A stretch of 64,000 bases of DNA from Limnoglobus roseus. GTDB taxonomy: Bacteria; Planctomycetota; Planctomycetia; Gemmatales; Gemmataceae. The position numbers and the translations under genes were made by a program. The notes under the pieces were generated by a model. That model did not search any database, was not told where the DNA came from, and saw only the letters and a program-made list of their open reading frames with translations. Location: contig NZ_CP042425.1 in the NCBI RefSeq assembly GCF_008254045.1, forward strand, positions 5,890,001 through 5,954,000, written 5' to 3'. This document shows positions 35,448-43,930 of the stretch, one piece after another (the first letter of the stretch is position 1; every line of letters begins with the position of its first letter).

Positions 35448-36686
35448 ATGCGCTTCCTGCTCTCCACGCTGGTCGCGGTCGCCGCCCTCGGCGGCGCTCA
35501 CGCGGCCGACGAACCCAAGATCACCTGGAAGAAAACCGTCCTCGACGCCAAGTTCCGCGCGGAAGGCGTGGCGGTTGCCGACGTGAACAAGGACGGCAAG
35601 AAGGACGTTCTCAACGGCGAGTTCTGGTACGAAGCCCCCGACTGGAAGCCGCACGAGATGCAGAAGCCGGGCGAGTACTACATGGGCCTCGGCAAAGACG
35701 GCAAGGGGAACAACTACAGCCACTCGTTCGCCTGTTGGGCGGACGACTTCAACGGCGACGGCTACCCCGACCTGATCGTGATCGACTTCCCGGGCGAGCC
35801 GTGCCACTGGCTGGAGAACCCGAAGGGCAAGGACGGCCACTGGGCCAAGCACGTCATCGGCCACAGCGCGTGTAACGAGACGCCGCTGTACACCGACCTG
35901 TTCGGCACCGGCAAGCGTGTCCTCATCATGGGCTTCCAGCCGAAGAACAAGAAGGTCGACGGCAACGAGGGGCAGATGGCCTACTTCACGCCGAACGAGA
36001 AGGATCCGAATGCCCCGTGGGACGTCCACCCGATCAGCGAGGCGAGCGCACCCGGCAAGCCGATCCCCGGCACGATGCGGTACAGTCACGGCCTCGGCGT
36101 CGGCGACATCAACGGCGACGGCAAGAAAGACGTGATCTGCACCGGCGGTTGGTGGGAGCAACCGCAGTCCCTCGACGGGGCCGGCAAGCCGTGGGCGTTC
36201 CACCCCGCCAACCTCGGCGAAGCCGCCGCCGACATGTACGCCGTGGACATGGACGGCGACGGCAAGGCCGACGTCCTCAGCACGTCGGCCCACAAGTTCG
36301 GCATTTGGTGGCACAAGCAGCGGCCGGCGAGTGGCAGCGAGTCCCCGGCGTTCCAGAAGATGGACCTGTTCCCGAAGCTGGTCAGCGAGACGCACGCGGC
36401 CCACTTCCAGGACATCGACGGCGACGGCCGCCCGGACCTCATCACCGGCAAGCGGTTCGGTAGCCACGGCGGGGCCGAACCGGGGGCGAACGGCCCGGCG
36501 ATGCTCTACTGGTTCAAGAACACGAAGGGGGCCGACGGCCTCGTGACCCTGACGCCGAACGTCATCGACGACAACTCCGGCATCGGCACGCAGTTCGAGG
36601 TGACGGACCTCAACGGCGACGGGCTGCTCGACGTGATCACATCTAACAAGAAGGGCGTCCACGTCTTCGTGCAAGAGCGGAAGTAA
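35448..36686 (+). CDS. Exported FG-GAP/VCBS repeat protein
   Basis: A 412-residue secreted protein with a signal peptide ending at about AHAADE. At least four calcium-type DxDGDGxxD loops are present: DVNKDGKKD, DFNGDGYPDL, DINGDGKKDV, DMDGDGKADV, DIDGDGRPDL and DLNGDGLLDV. These form beta-propeller blades as in integrin-type FG-GAP proteins. The family is abundant in planctomycetes and its role is unknown. AGGAT precedes the ATG at 35448. The next gene starts one base after its stop, so they form an operon. Confidence 0.85.
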   Translation: MRFLLSTLVAVAALGGAHAADEPKITWKKTVLDAKFRAEGVAVADVNKDGKKDVLNGEFWYEAPDWKPHEMQKPGEYYMGLGKDGKGNNYSHSFACWADDFNGDGYPDLIVIDFPGEPCHWLENPKGKDGHWAKHVIGHSACNETPLYTDLFGTGKRVLIMGFQPKNKKVDGNEGQMAYFTPNEKDPNAPWDVHPISEASAPGKPIPGTMRYSHGLGVGDINGDGKKDVICTGGWWEQPQSLDGAGKPWAFHPANLGEAAADMYAVDMDGDGKADVLSTSAHKFGIWWHKQRPASGSESPAFQKMDLFPKLVSETHAAHFQDIDGDGRPDLITGKRFGSHGGAEPGANGPAMLYWFKNTKGADGLVTLTPNVIDDNSGIGTQFEVTDLNGDGLLDVITSNKKGVHVFVQERK

Positions 36687-36687
36687 C

Positions 36688-38055
36688 ATGAGCGAAGATC
36701 TCGCCCCGCTAACCCCCGCCACTCGGACCTGGTCCGAGTGGCGAATCCTTCGCTGGTTTCTTTTTTTGTTGATCTGTGTAGCCGCCTACGGCCCACACTA
36801 CCTCGAAGCCTTCCGCCCGCCACCAAATAAACTCGGCGACTTTCATCAGGAGTGGCTCTCCGCCCGCAACTTTGCCCACGGCGGTCGAGCGTACGCCCCG
36901 CAACGAGACATCGCTCAAGAACACCTCGGGATACCAGCCGAAGAGGCCGCACGACTGCTTCCCTGGAATGCCCACCCGCCCGTCTCCGTTTTGCTGGCCT
37001 TGCCCCTCGGAACGCTGAGCTTTCGCGACGCGCAACTGGTGTGGAACCTGGCAAATGTGCCGCTGTTCGTTCTCAGTCTGGTTCTGATCGTTCGGGGAAT
37101 TGGGATGCCGTTTTCGGCCACCTCCGTTCTCCCAACCGCCGCCCTGACGTTGGCCTGTCACCCGATTTATTCTCAGTTCCAGCACGCACAGTTAAACATC
37201 ATTCTGATGACCCTCATCACCCTCGGGTGGCACTTCGACGGCCGGCGCGATTTCGGCTGGGCGGGTGCGGCGATCGGGGCCGCGGTCGCGGTGAAACTGT
37301 TCCCGGCCTTCCTCTTCCTGTACTTTCTGGCCTCCCGTCGATGGCGGGCGCTCGCCGCCGGCACGATCGTCTTCGTGGCACTGCAAGGGGTAGCCTTGTT
37401 GGTGCTCGGGGTGGACGACTGTCGCACGTACGTCGAGCAGGTCGTGCCCAGCATCGTGAATTACGAGTCGAGTCGACAGAACGTGTCGCTGGCGGGGTTC
37501 TGGCTTCGAATCTTTAACCCGCACCCCAACGAGCACGTCGATGCCTTGGCCGTGTCGCCCGTGACGGGGCTGGCGTTCTCCTACGTCTCCCGCTTGATCG
37601 TGGTCCTAGTGCTCGTTCGTCTAGCGGTCGGGGCACGGTCGAAGTTCGAACACGATCGGGCTTTCGCCGCGTGCGTTGTCGGCATGATGCTCGCCTCGCC
37701 GATCACTTGGCCGCACTACTTCTTAATGTTGGCCCTCCCACTCGCGTTGGCATGGCAGTACGTCCGCGGAATCGGGTGGCGAATCCTGTTCTGGGTCGTT
37801 TTTGTTTTGCTCTGGTTGCCGAATTATTACTTCCCCTCGCTCGTGCTCGGGGCGGAACGGGGGATGATGATGTACTTGCTCGGTACGAGTCAGATATCGG
37901 CGGGGCAAAACCTAACGCTCGCTTCTCTGCCGAATTATGCCCTGCTGGCGTTGTTGGTCCTGGTGAGGAACGTGCGCGACCGAACCGGACGCTCGGGAGC
38001 GGTGTCCGGGGGTGGGGAACCGGCGACTACTGTCCCGGTGGGCGGCGGTCCCTAG
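36688..38055 (+). CDS. GT87 (DUF2029) family membrane glycosyltransferase
   Basis: A 455-residue membrane protein with about ten transmembrane segments. The GT87 signature region KLGDFHQEWLSARNFAHGG with its acidic Asp in the first external loop, NAHPPVSVLLALPLG and SPITWPHYFLMLALPLAL fit polyprenol-phosphate-dependent mannosyltransferases of this family. The sugar donor and acceptor are unknown. The first 15 codons overlap a perfect 12-bp hairpin (36717-36743), which may affect translation or ending of the upstream message. Confidence 0.8.
   Translation: MSEDLAPLTPATRTWSEWRILRWFLFLLICVAAYGPHYLEAFRPPPNKLGDFHQEWLSARNFAHGGRAYAPQRDIAQEHLGIPAEEAARLLPWNAHPPVSVLLALPLGTLSFRDAQLVWNLANVPLFVLSLVLIVRGIGMPFSATSVLPTAALTLACHPIYSQFQHAQLNIILMTLITLGWHFDGRRDFGWAGAAIGAAVAVKLFPAFLFLYFLASRRWRALAAGTIVFVALQGVALLVLGVDDCRTYVEQVVPSIVNYESSRQNVSLAGFWLRIFNPHPNEHVDALAVSPVTGLAFSYVSRLIVVLVLVRLAVGARSKFEHDRAFAACVVGMMLASPITWPHYFLMLALPLALAWQYVRGIGWRILFWVVFVLLWLPNYYFPSLVLGAERGMMMYLLGTSQISAGQNLTLASLPNYALLALLVLVRNVRDRTGRSGAVSGGGEPATTVPVGGGP
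36717..36743. repeat. Perfect 12-bp hairpin inside the GT87 5' coding region
   Basis: CGCCACTCGGAC and GTCCGAGTGGCG flank the loop CTG. A seven-T tract in the coding sequence follows about 20 bases later (FLFLL codons). It could act as a leaky terminator between the FG-GAP gene and GT87. Confidence 0.55.
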
Positions 38056-38087
38056 AATCTCGGAACCCACCACCGTAGGAACTTTTG

Positions 38088-38585
38088 ATGCGTCACGTGC
38101 TCTCCGCACTCGTTCAGAATCAGCCGGGGGTGCTCGCGCACATCTCAGGCATGTTGGCCTCCCGCGGGTTCAACATCGACAGTCTTGCCGTCGGCGAGAC
38201 CGAACAACATGACATGTCGCGGATGACCTTCGTCATCAACGCGGCCGACAACGTCTGCGATCAAGTCCGCAAGCAACTCGACAAGATCGTCACCGTCGTC
38301 CGCGTCGACGACATCTCGGCCGAGAACTTTGTTGAACGTGACCTGATGCTGCTCAAGGTGAGTTGCTCAGGCGCGAAGCGGGCGGAAATCTTCCAGCTCG
38401 TCGAGTCGTTCCGCGGCCGCGTCGTCGACATTCAACACGAAAACGTGATGATCGAAGTCAGCGGCACGGAGGGCAAGGTCGAGGCGTTCGTCGACCTCAT
38501 GCGGCCCTACGGTATTATCGAACTCGCCCGAACCGGCCGCATCGCCCTGACCCGCGGCGCGGTCAAGCCGAGGGACGACGAATGA
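38088..38585 (+). CDS. ilvH: Acetolactate synthase regulatory (small) subunit
   Basis: A 165-residue IlvH/IlvN protein that gives acetolactate synthase its valine feedback control. The ACT domain (residues 1-75) has GVLAHISGMLASRGFNIDS, the valine-binding region. The C-terminal half (RAEIFQLVESFRGRVVDI and GIIELARTGRIALTRG) is also typical, and the length is normal. AGGA lies seven bases before the ATG at 38088. The catalytic subunit gene ilvB is not adjacent, which is unusual. The stop overlaps the next start (ATGA). Confidence 0.93.
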   Translation: MRHVLSALVQNQPGVLAHISGMLASRGFNIDSLAVGETEQHDMSRMTFVINAADNVCDQVRKQLDKIVTVVRVDDISAENFVERDLMLLKVSCSGAKRAEIFQLVESFRGRVVDIQHENVMIEVSGTEGKVEAFVDLMRPYGIIELARTGRIALTRGAVKPRDDE

Positions 38586-38878
38586 CCCCAAACATTGTGC
38601 TCCCCACCCGCCGCCTCGATCCAGCGTTCGTCGATCTGTTGAAGGGCCTGACACCGGGCGAGCGGATCAAGATCACGCAGACCGTCCGCGTCGGCGGCCG
38701 GACGTGGCCGGCCGAAGCGGCGGGCGTGTTCCGCGGCCTCAGCTACCTGTCGACCGGCGTCACGGTGGACCGCGTGCCCGAGGACGATGTCATCGTCCCG
38801 ACGGTCCACTTCACCAAGGACAGCGGCGAATTGGCGTCGATCAGCATCGACGAGAACACCAAGGTCGTGAAGATCTGA
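38582..38878 (+). CDS. Small protein coupled to ilvH
   Basis: A 98-residue soluble protein translated from an ATG that overlaps the ilvH stop. It contains GERIKITQTVRVGGRTWPAE and ends with STGVTVDRVPEDDVIVPTV then a short tail, suggesting a small beta-rich fold. I do not recognise a family. The coupling hints at a role linked to branched-chain amino acid synthesis, but that is inference from position only. Confidence 0.75.
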   Translation: MTPNIVLPTRRLDPAFVDLLKGLTPGERIKITQTVRVGGRTWPAEAAGVFRGLSYLSTGVTVDRVPEDDVIVPTVHFTKDSGELASISIDENTKVVKI

Positions 38879-38886
38879 GTCGGACG

Positions 38887-38941
38887 GACGAAACGCAACC
38901 GGCCGCGTTCGAACTTCGAACGCGGCCGGTTGCGTTTCGTC
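38887..38941. terminator. Perfect 27-bp palindrome between convergent genes
   Basis: Arms 38887-38913 and 38915-38941 are exact reverse complements around one base. The hairpin starts eight bases past the small-gene stop and ends 10 bases before the convergent TolC-type stop, so it probably serves both transcripts. No T-run is present. Confidence 0.7.
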
Positions 38942-38951
38942 ATCTCGCCGA

Positions 38952-41339
38952 TCAGTTCTGCTGAGTCGAGATCGGCAGACTCGGCGGAATCTCGACCGGC
39001 GTCGAGCCACCCGACTTGGCCCGCGTCGGAATGTGGGCCGTGCCGATCGGCGTGAACACGGCCGGCGGGGCCTGGGCGTCTTGTGCCCCCGGCCACGGCC
39101 GGACACTCGGCAGTTGGTTCGCTTCCGTGAAGACCGGCAGCGGTTGCGACGTCGGCATCATGGACCCACCCGCCACGGGCATCGCGGGAGACATCGGCGT
39201 CGTCGGGGTGGAGGGCGCCGTCGGCATCGTCATGCCGGGACCACTCGGCAACGGCATCCCGGTGGCCGGGACGGCGTACGGCATCCCGGGCAGGGAGATG
39301 TTGCCGCCCGCGTTCGGGGCCGGCAGTTTCTCCAGGGACGGGTCCCACGGGGCCGACAGCGATTGCAGCGGCAACTCGTCCGACCGCTCCCGCAGCTTCA
39401 GAGCCGCGTTCCGGGCACTGAAGTGATCGGACGCTTTCTTCCCGACGTGCTGCGGCAGTGGGCCGTCCCCGACGGACACGTTGTTGTACCGCTGGATCGT
39501 TCCCTTCTCGAATTCCAGGGCCGCCAGCGTCGTGTTGTACTGGGCGATCGACTGGAACTCGGCCGCGAGGTTGGTCGCGAAGTTCTGCTGAACTTGCAGC
39601 ACGTTGAACAGCGTGTTCGTGTCCCACGCCCCGCCGGTGATGAGCTTCTGGTTCAGGGCCAACGTCTGTTCGAGTGCGACCCGCGTCTGCCGGCGGAGGA
39701 TGATGTCCTGGTGCCGGTAGATCACGTTGCGGTACTGGCGGACGACGTTTTCCAGAATCTTCCGCTCGGCGTCGTGCAACTGGTAGTAGCTGCGGAGCAT
39801 GGCCAACTGCGACTGGCGGACGGCGGCGTTCGCGTCGCGGAAGCCGAGCGGCACGTCCATGCGGAGGCCGAGCTGCCAGCTGTTCGCGTCGTTGTTCGCG
39901 AAGTTCGCGAGCGCGTTCTGCCGGACGATCTGCTGGGTTCCGGTCGTGCTCGTGGTGACCTCGTCGGACCCGTCCAACCGCGTGCCGATGCCCGCGATGT
40001 CTTGCGACGCAAAGAACCGTAGGTCCGGGCGCCGCTGGTTCTTTTGCAGGATCAGGTCGAGTTGGCGGAACTTCAGGTCGTGGCGGGCGATGATCAGTTC
40101 CGGCCGCGTTGCCAGGGCCTCGTTCGCCTGTTCGTAGTAGTCCGGCATGTACGGGGCGAGCGTCGGCTCGTCGATCGGCACAAGCCGCATCCCATCGGCG
40201 AACGACGTTTCCCCGAGCAGCCCGCGGAGGTTCCGCTCGGCGTCGAGAATTTGGTTCCGGGCTTCCAGCACGTTCCGGCGGAAGGTCCAGTATTGCGATT
40301 CCGTCTGCGTCAGTTCCTGCTGCCGAACCGTCCCGACCTCGAACCGCTTCTTGATGACGGTGTACAGTTCGAAGGCTTGCTTCAACGTCTCTTCCTGGGC
40401 GTACAGGTTGTAGTACGCCGCGTAGAGGTTCCAGTACGCCGTCTCGATGTTAAACAGCATCTGATTTAACTGGCGGTCGAATTCCGCCCGCTGTTGGTCG
40501 TACCGGATGCGCGTGACGAGGATACCTTCTGTCGTCGTGCCACCGCTCGGTCGGAGGCCGCTGATGAGCAGGCTACCGGGGTGACTCTGGGCGAGTTGGT
40601 TAATCTCGATGCCGAAGCCTTGCAACAACGGCTGTTCGAACAAGAACTGAACCCGCGGCGTGTAGGCGGGGTTGAGCTGCGAGTTGAACGCCCCACTGGT
40701 CTGGTTGAACTTCCGGTAGTCGGTGCTGAACGTGATGCCGGCGACGCCCCCGGTGGGCAGGGGCTTCGCGAAGGTCGAACTCAGCGTTGCGGAGTCGCCG
40801 TTCGTGAGTTGCTGTTGGAAGTTCACGACCGGCTGGTCGTTCTTCGCCCACGTCAGGCTCGTGATCCAGCGGGCGTCGAACTTCGACAGCGACCGCTCGA
40901 TGTTCGCCCCGACGATCGCCGGGTCGATGACGAGGGCGCGAATCGAGTCGGTACCGCCGACGGTTTGACCGGAGAAGGAGAGCGGCAAGCTGTCTGACGG
41001 CAAGCCGGCGTTCAAGACCCCGCCCTGAATCCCCAGGTTCCCCTTCTCGATGCCGATGGCGATGCATTCCTTGAGTGTCACGTTCCGCGCCGGCCGCGTC
41101 GGGTCGAGCGCCGTCGCCGGGGCACCCCCCTTATCGACGAGCGACGGCGGGATCGGCGAGTGAGGCTGCTTCTCCAGGTATTCCAGCCCCCCCGACAGCG
41201 CCGACTTGTGGTCGCTGGGCTCCAAGAAGAGTTGGTGCTTGCAGCCGCTCATCGGAATGACGGAAAGCAATCCCGCGACAATCCGAGCTTTCCAGCGTCC
41301 AACCCGTTGCATTCTCTTCGTCACGCGCATCCCCCCCAT
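38952..41339 (-). CDS. TolC-family outer-membrane efflux protein
   Basis: A 795-residue outer-membrane channel protein, longer than the usual 450-500 because of N- and C-terminal extensions. The N-terminus has a lipoprotein-type signal ending in PMSGC (about residue 33). The central 500 residues show two long alpha-helical coiled-coil repeats (for example NLYAQEETLKQAFELYTVIK and RNVLEARNQILDAERNLRGL) with the OEP-family NLRGLLGE. The last 150 residues are Pro/Met/Thr-rich and probably disordered. GAGG precedes the ATG at 41339. It may serve the efflux pump encoded just downstream on the other strand. Confidence 0.85.
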   Translation of the reverse strand: MGGMRVTKRMQRVGRWKARIVAGLLSVIPMSGCKHQLFLEPSDHKSALSGGLEYLEKQPHSPIPPSLVDKGGAPATALDPTRPARNVTLKECIAIGIEKGNLGIQGGVLNAGLPSDSLPLSFSGQTVGGTDSIRALVIDPAIVGANIERSLSKFDARWITSLTWAKNDQPVVNFQQQLTNGDSATLSSTFAKPLPTGGVAGITFSTDYRKFNQTSGAFNSQLNPAYTPRVQFLFEQPLLQGFGIEINQLAQSHPGSLLISGLRPSGGTTTEGILVTRIRYDQQRAEFDRQLNQMLFNIETAYWNLYAAYYNLYAQEETLKQAFELYTVIKKRFEVGTVRQQELTQTESQYWTFRRNVLEARNQILDAERNLRGLLGETSFADGMRLVPIDEPTLAPYMPDYYEQANEALATRPELIIARHDLKFRQLDLILQKNQRRPDLRFFASQDIAGIGTRLDGSDEVTTSTTGTQQIVRQNALANFANNDANSWQLGLRMDVPLGFRDANAAVRQSQLAMLRSYYQLHDAERKILENVVRQYRNVIYRHQDIILRRQTRVALEQTLALNQKLITGGAWDTNTLFNVLQVQQNFATNLAAEFQSIAQYNTTLAALEFEKGTIQRYNNVSVGDGPLPQHVGKKASDHFSARNAALKLRERSDELPLQSLSAPWDPSLEKLPAPNAGGNISLPGMPYAVPATGMPLPSGPGMTMPTAPSTPTTPMSPAMPVAGGSMMPTSQPLPVFTEANQLPSVRPWPGAQDAQAPPAVFTPIGTAHIPTRAKSGGSTPVEIPPSLPISTQQN

Positions 41340-41482
41340 CGCTGACGTGCCTCACTCTGGTGGGCATCCTCCACTGCTATCGGCGATAAGCCGGGAAAAC
41401 TCTACGGCATTTGTCGCGTGTGCCGGCGCGTCGGGAAGTTTTTTTGAGAAGGGAGGGGGATTGGCTGAAGTTCGCAAACAAG

Positions 41483-41848
41483 TCAATCTGGCAACGTGCC
41501 GACTCCGGGCGAGGCGGGCGGGACAGGCAAGGCATAACGCGGGGCCAGGGCCGTTACTGGAAGGCCCATCATTCGCTTCACCGGGATGAACTCGCCCACG
41601 TCGTTGCCTTCAACTTGATGGCCGATCCACTGCAAGAGGTAGCCGAGGATGAAAGCCGCGAGGGCCCACCACCACGGCAACACGAAGAGCAAAATTGGTG
41701 CGACCAACAGGGCCAGCGGAATGCCGACCATGTGAATCGCGAAGTTGAAGTTGTTCCGATGGCGGGTGAGCCAGTTCTGCCGCGCACGCCCGGCGAAGCT
41801 CAGGAGTCGCCGGGCGATGGGGAAGGAGTAGCGGGGACGGTCCGTCAT
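41483..41848 (-). CDS. DUF962/Mpo1-like small membrane protein
   Basis: A 121-residue membrane protein of the DUF962 type, related to yeast Mpo1. Family features are the NWLTRHRNNFNFAIHMVGIP stretch with conserved His residues, two hydrophobic segments (ALLVAPILLFVLPWWWALAA and FILGYLLQWIGHQVEG) and the late GNDVGEF. Mpo1 is a dioxygenase in fatty acid alpha-oxidation; whether this bacterial member has that activity is unknown. Confidence 0.75.
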   Translation of the reverse strand: MTDRPRYSFPIARRLLSFAGRARQNWLTRHRNNFNFAIHMVGIPLALLVAPILLFVLPWWWALAAFILGYLLQWIGHQVEGNDVGEFIPVKRMMGLPVTALAPRYALPVPPASPGVGTLPD

Positions 41849-41892
41849 GGAGATGAGTTAGTTCGCCGCTTGAGTGACGGCAACCGGAAAGA

Positions 41893-41954
41893 AAACTCTT
41901 GCATTTCCCCGAGCGTTGGGTAGAGTGATAAACAATCAATTGAAACAAGAGTTT
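41893..41954. promoter_or_regulatory. Paired TetR operator candidates
   Basis: AAACTCTTG at 41893-41901 and its exact reverse complement CAAGAGTTT at 41946-41954 lie 44 bases apart. The left copy overlaps the -35 element and the right copy ends five bases before the TetR ATG. Both extend similarly (AAACTCTTG then TTTC or CATTTC), suggesting two binding sites for the TetR protein. Confidence 0.45.
41899..41926 (+). promoter_or_regulatory. Promoter of the TetR-efflux operon
   Basis: TTGCAT (41899-41904) and TAGAGT (41921-41926) are spaced by 16 bases, placing the start about 25 bases before the TetR ATG. Confidence 0.5.
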
Positions 41955-41959
41955 GAAAC

Positions 41960-42592
41960 ATGGATTTTGCGTTGGATGCGAAAGAACGACTCCTGGATGC
42001 CGCGGAAGAAGTCTTTGCGGATAAAGGGTTTAACGCGGCGACGATCCGCGAGATCATTAATCGAGCGAACGTCAACATCGCGGCGGTGAACTACTACTTC
42101 GGGGACAAGGAACGCCTTTACATCGAAGCGGTGAAGTACGCCCATCAGTGCAGTTGGAAGGGCCTGCCGCAGCCCGAATCCTCGCCGGACGCCACGCCGG
42201 TGGAAAAACTGCGGCTGTTCATCCGCATGATGGCGACCTGGACAAACGCCATTGCCCGGCCGAGTTCGGTCCAGTTGGTGATGCGCGAGATGTTGCACCC
42301 CACGGCAGCGGCGAGGGAAATCGTCCGGGAGTCGATTCAACCAACAGGTTTCCGCCTACGGGCCATCGTGGAAGAGTTGTTTCCCGGGATCGAGGAAGGC
42401 CGGTGCCTCATGATCGGGTTCAGCATCATGGGCCAGATTCTCTTCTACAAGCAGAACCGTCGGGTCGCAGAGTTGATCTTCGGCAAGGAACCGGTCGCGG
42501 CGCTCGAGACGGAGTCGGTGATCGAACACATCACGCAGTTTACCCTGGCCGCGCTCGGTCAGGGTCCGCCGGTCAACGGGAGGCCGTCATGA
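41960..42592 (+). CDS. TetR-family transcriptional regulator (CerR-like)
   Basis: A 210-residue repressor. The N-terminal helix-turn-helix is clear (TIREIINRANVNIAAVNYYF then GDKERLY). The C-terminal ligand domain (about 75-205) resembles the CerR/DUF1956 type, with ARPSSVQLVMREMLHPTAAA. Its stop overlaps the permease start (ATGA), so it heads and probably represses a four-gene efflux operon with a permease, ATPase and membrane fusion protein. The paired AAACTCTTG repeats around its promoter are likely operators. The inducer is unknown. Confidence 0.92.
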   Translation: MDFALDAKERLLDAAEEVFADKGFNAATIREIINRANVNIAAVNYYFGDKERLYIEAVKYAHQCSWKGLPQPESSPDATPVEKLRLFIRMMATWTNAIARPSSVQLVMREMLHPTAAAREIVRESIQPTGFRLRAIVEELFPGIEEGRCLMIGFSIMGQILFYKQNRRVAELIFGKEPVAALETESVIEHITQFTLAALGQGPPVNGRPS

Positions 42593-43737
42593 ACTGGGTT
42601 GCCCTGCGAATGCTGACCGGCGACCGGGCGAAGTACCTCGGCATCATCTTCGGCGTTGCCTTCGCCGCCCTGCTGATGGGCCAGCAGTTGAGCATTTTCT
42701 GCGGCCTGATGCGGAACACGACGAGCCAGATCCGCGACATCGAAGGGGCGGACATCTGGGTGATGGACCAGAACGTGCAATTCGTCGATGATGTGAAGCC
42801 GATGAGCGAAAACGAGTTGCTCCGGGTCCGCGGCGTCGAGGGTGTGTCGTGGGCGGTCCGGCTCTACAAGGGGATCGGCCGGGCACGACTCGACGACGGC
42901 AACTTCCAACAGATGATTCTGATCGGTCTCGACGACGCGACCCTCGTTGGAGCGCCGCGGCCGGACCGCATCGTCCACGGCGAACTCGGCGACCTGCGGC
43001 AGCCGAACGCCGTCTTCGTGGACGAGTTCGGCTGGCGATATCTCTTCGGCAAGGAGCCGTTCCAACCCGGCAAGACTCTGGAGATGAACGACAAGCGAGC
43101 GGTGATCGTCGGCATGTGCAAATGCAACCCGACGTTCCAGACCTTCCCGATCCTCTACTGCACCTACTCGCAAGCCGTGCAGTTCTTGCCGCAGGAGCGG
43201 AAGACGCTCACCTTCATTCTGGCGAAGGGCAACGACGATCTGCCGAAGGAACAGGTCTGCAAGGCCATCGAAGACCAAACCGGCCTGCGGGCACAGACCA
43301 ACGACCAGTTCTTCTGGACGACGATCCAGTACTACATGCAGCGGACCGGCATCCCGATCAACTTCGGCATCACGGTCATGCTCGGCTTCGTCGTCGGCTG
43401 TGCCATCGCGGGCCAGACGTTCTACCTGTTCACGCTGGAGAACCTGAAGCAGTGGGGGGCGTTGAAGGCGATGGGCGTGAGTAATCTCCGCCTCGTCGGC
43501 ATGATCCTGCTGCAAGCCGTGATCGTCGCGCTCATCGGCTACGGCCTCGGCATCGGCGGAGCGGCGCTGTTCGGGTTCGTTTTCCAGAGGGCGATGACCT
43601 CGACGCCGCCGGCGTTCTACTTCGGCTGGCAAATCCTGGTCGGGACGGCCGCGGCGGTGGTCGTGATCTCGTTGGCCGCCAGCCTGCTGAGTATGCGGCG
43701 CGTGTTGTTCCTCGAAGCGGGGGTGGTGTTCCGATGA
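42589..43737 (+). CDS. DevC/MacB-type ABC exporter permease
   Basis: A 382-residue permease with four transmembrane helices: one at the N-terminus (LGIIFGVAFAALLMGQQLSI), then a large periplasmic domain of about 220 residues, and three at the C-terminus in an FtsX-like domain (MLGFVVGCAIAGQTFYLFTL, LVGMILLQAVIVALIGYGLG, VGTAAAVVVISLAASLL). The sequence ALKAMGVSN is the coupling segment that contacts the ATPase. GGGAGG precedes the ATG. Such pumps export glycolipids, peptides or drugs in a tripartite system. Confidence 0.9.
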   Translation: MNWVALRMLTGDRAKYLGIIFGVAFAALLMGQQLSIFCGLMRNTTSQIRDIEGADIWVMDQNVQFVDDVKPMSENELLRVRGVEGVSWAVRLYKGIGRARLDDGNFQQMILIGLDDATLVGAPRPDRIVHGELGDLRQPNAVFVDEFGWRYLFGKEPFQPGKTLEMNDKRAVIVGMCKCNPTFQTFPILYCTYSQAVQFLPQERKTLTFILAKGNDDLPKEQVCKAIEDQTGLRAQTNDQFFWTTIQYYMQRTGIPINFGITVMLGFVVGCAIAGQTFYLFTLENLKQWGALKAMGVSNLRLVGMILLQAVIVALIGYGLGIGGAALFGFVFQRAMTSTPPAFYFGWQILVGTAAAVVVISLAASLLSMRRVLFLEAGVVFR

Positions 43738-43764
43738 AAACCACACGCCGTGACTTTTATTCTT

Positions 43765-43899
43765 CCCTCTCCCCCGGCTTTGAGGGGGAGAGGGCCGGGG
43801 TGAGGGGGAGTACCTTCCTCCAGGTGAAGCGAGTTTCTGTTGAATGCAGTTGTTCCCCCTCACCCTGCCCTCTCCCCCTCAAAGCCGGGGGAGAGGGTA
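43765..43899. repeat. Inverted-repeat element inside the exporter operon
   Basis: Two near-identical arms of about 45 bases (43765-43809 and 43853-43899) are inverted around 43 bases. Each arm begins or ends with CCCTCTCCCCC and GGGGGAGAGGG and can also fold alone. The element fills most of the gap between the permease and ATPase genes. The type CCCTCTCCC...GGGAGAGGG is a familiar dispersed repeat in high-GC bacteria. An open frame from 43734 across it is only translated repeat. Confidence 0.8.
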
Positions 43900-43930
43900 A
43901 GAGTTCGGTGTCGGCGAGTGAGAGGAAGCG

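Noticed and set aside
42559..43863. A 434-codon antisense open frame opposite the exporter permease
   Set aside because: No motif or ribosome site, and it runs through the inverted-repeat element.
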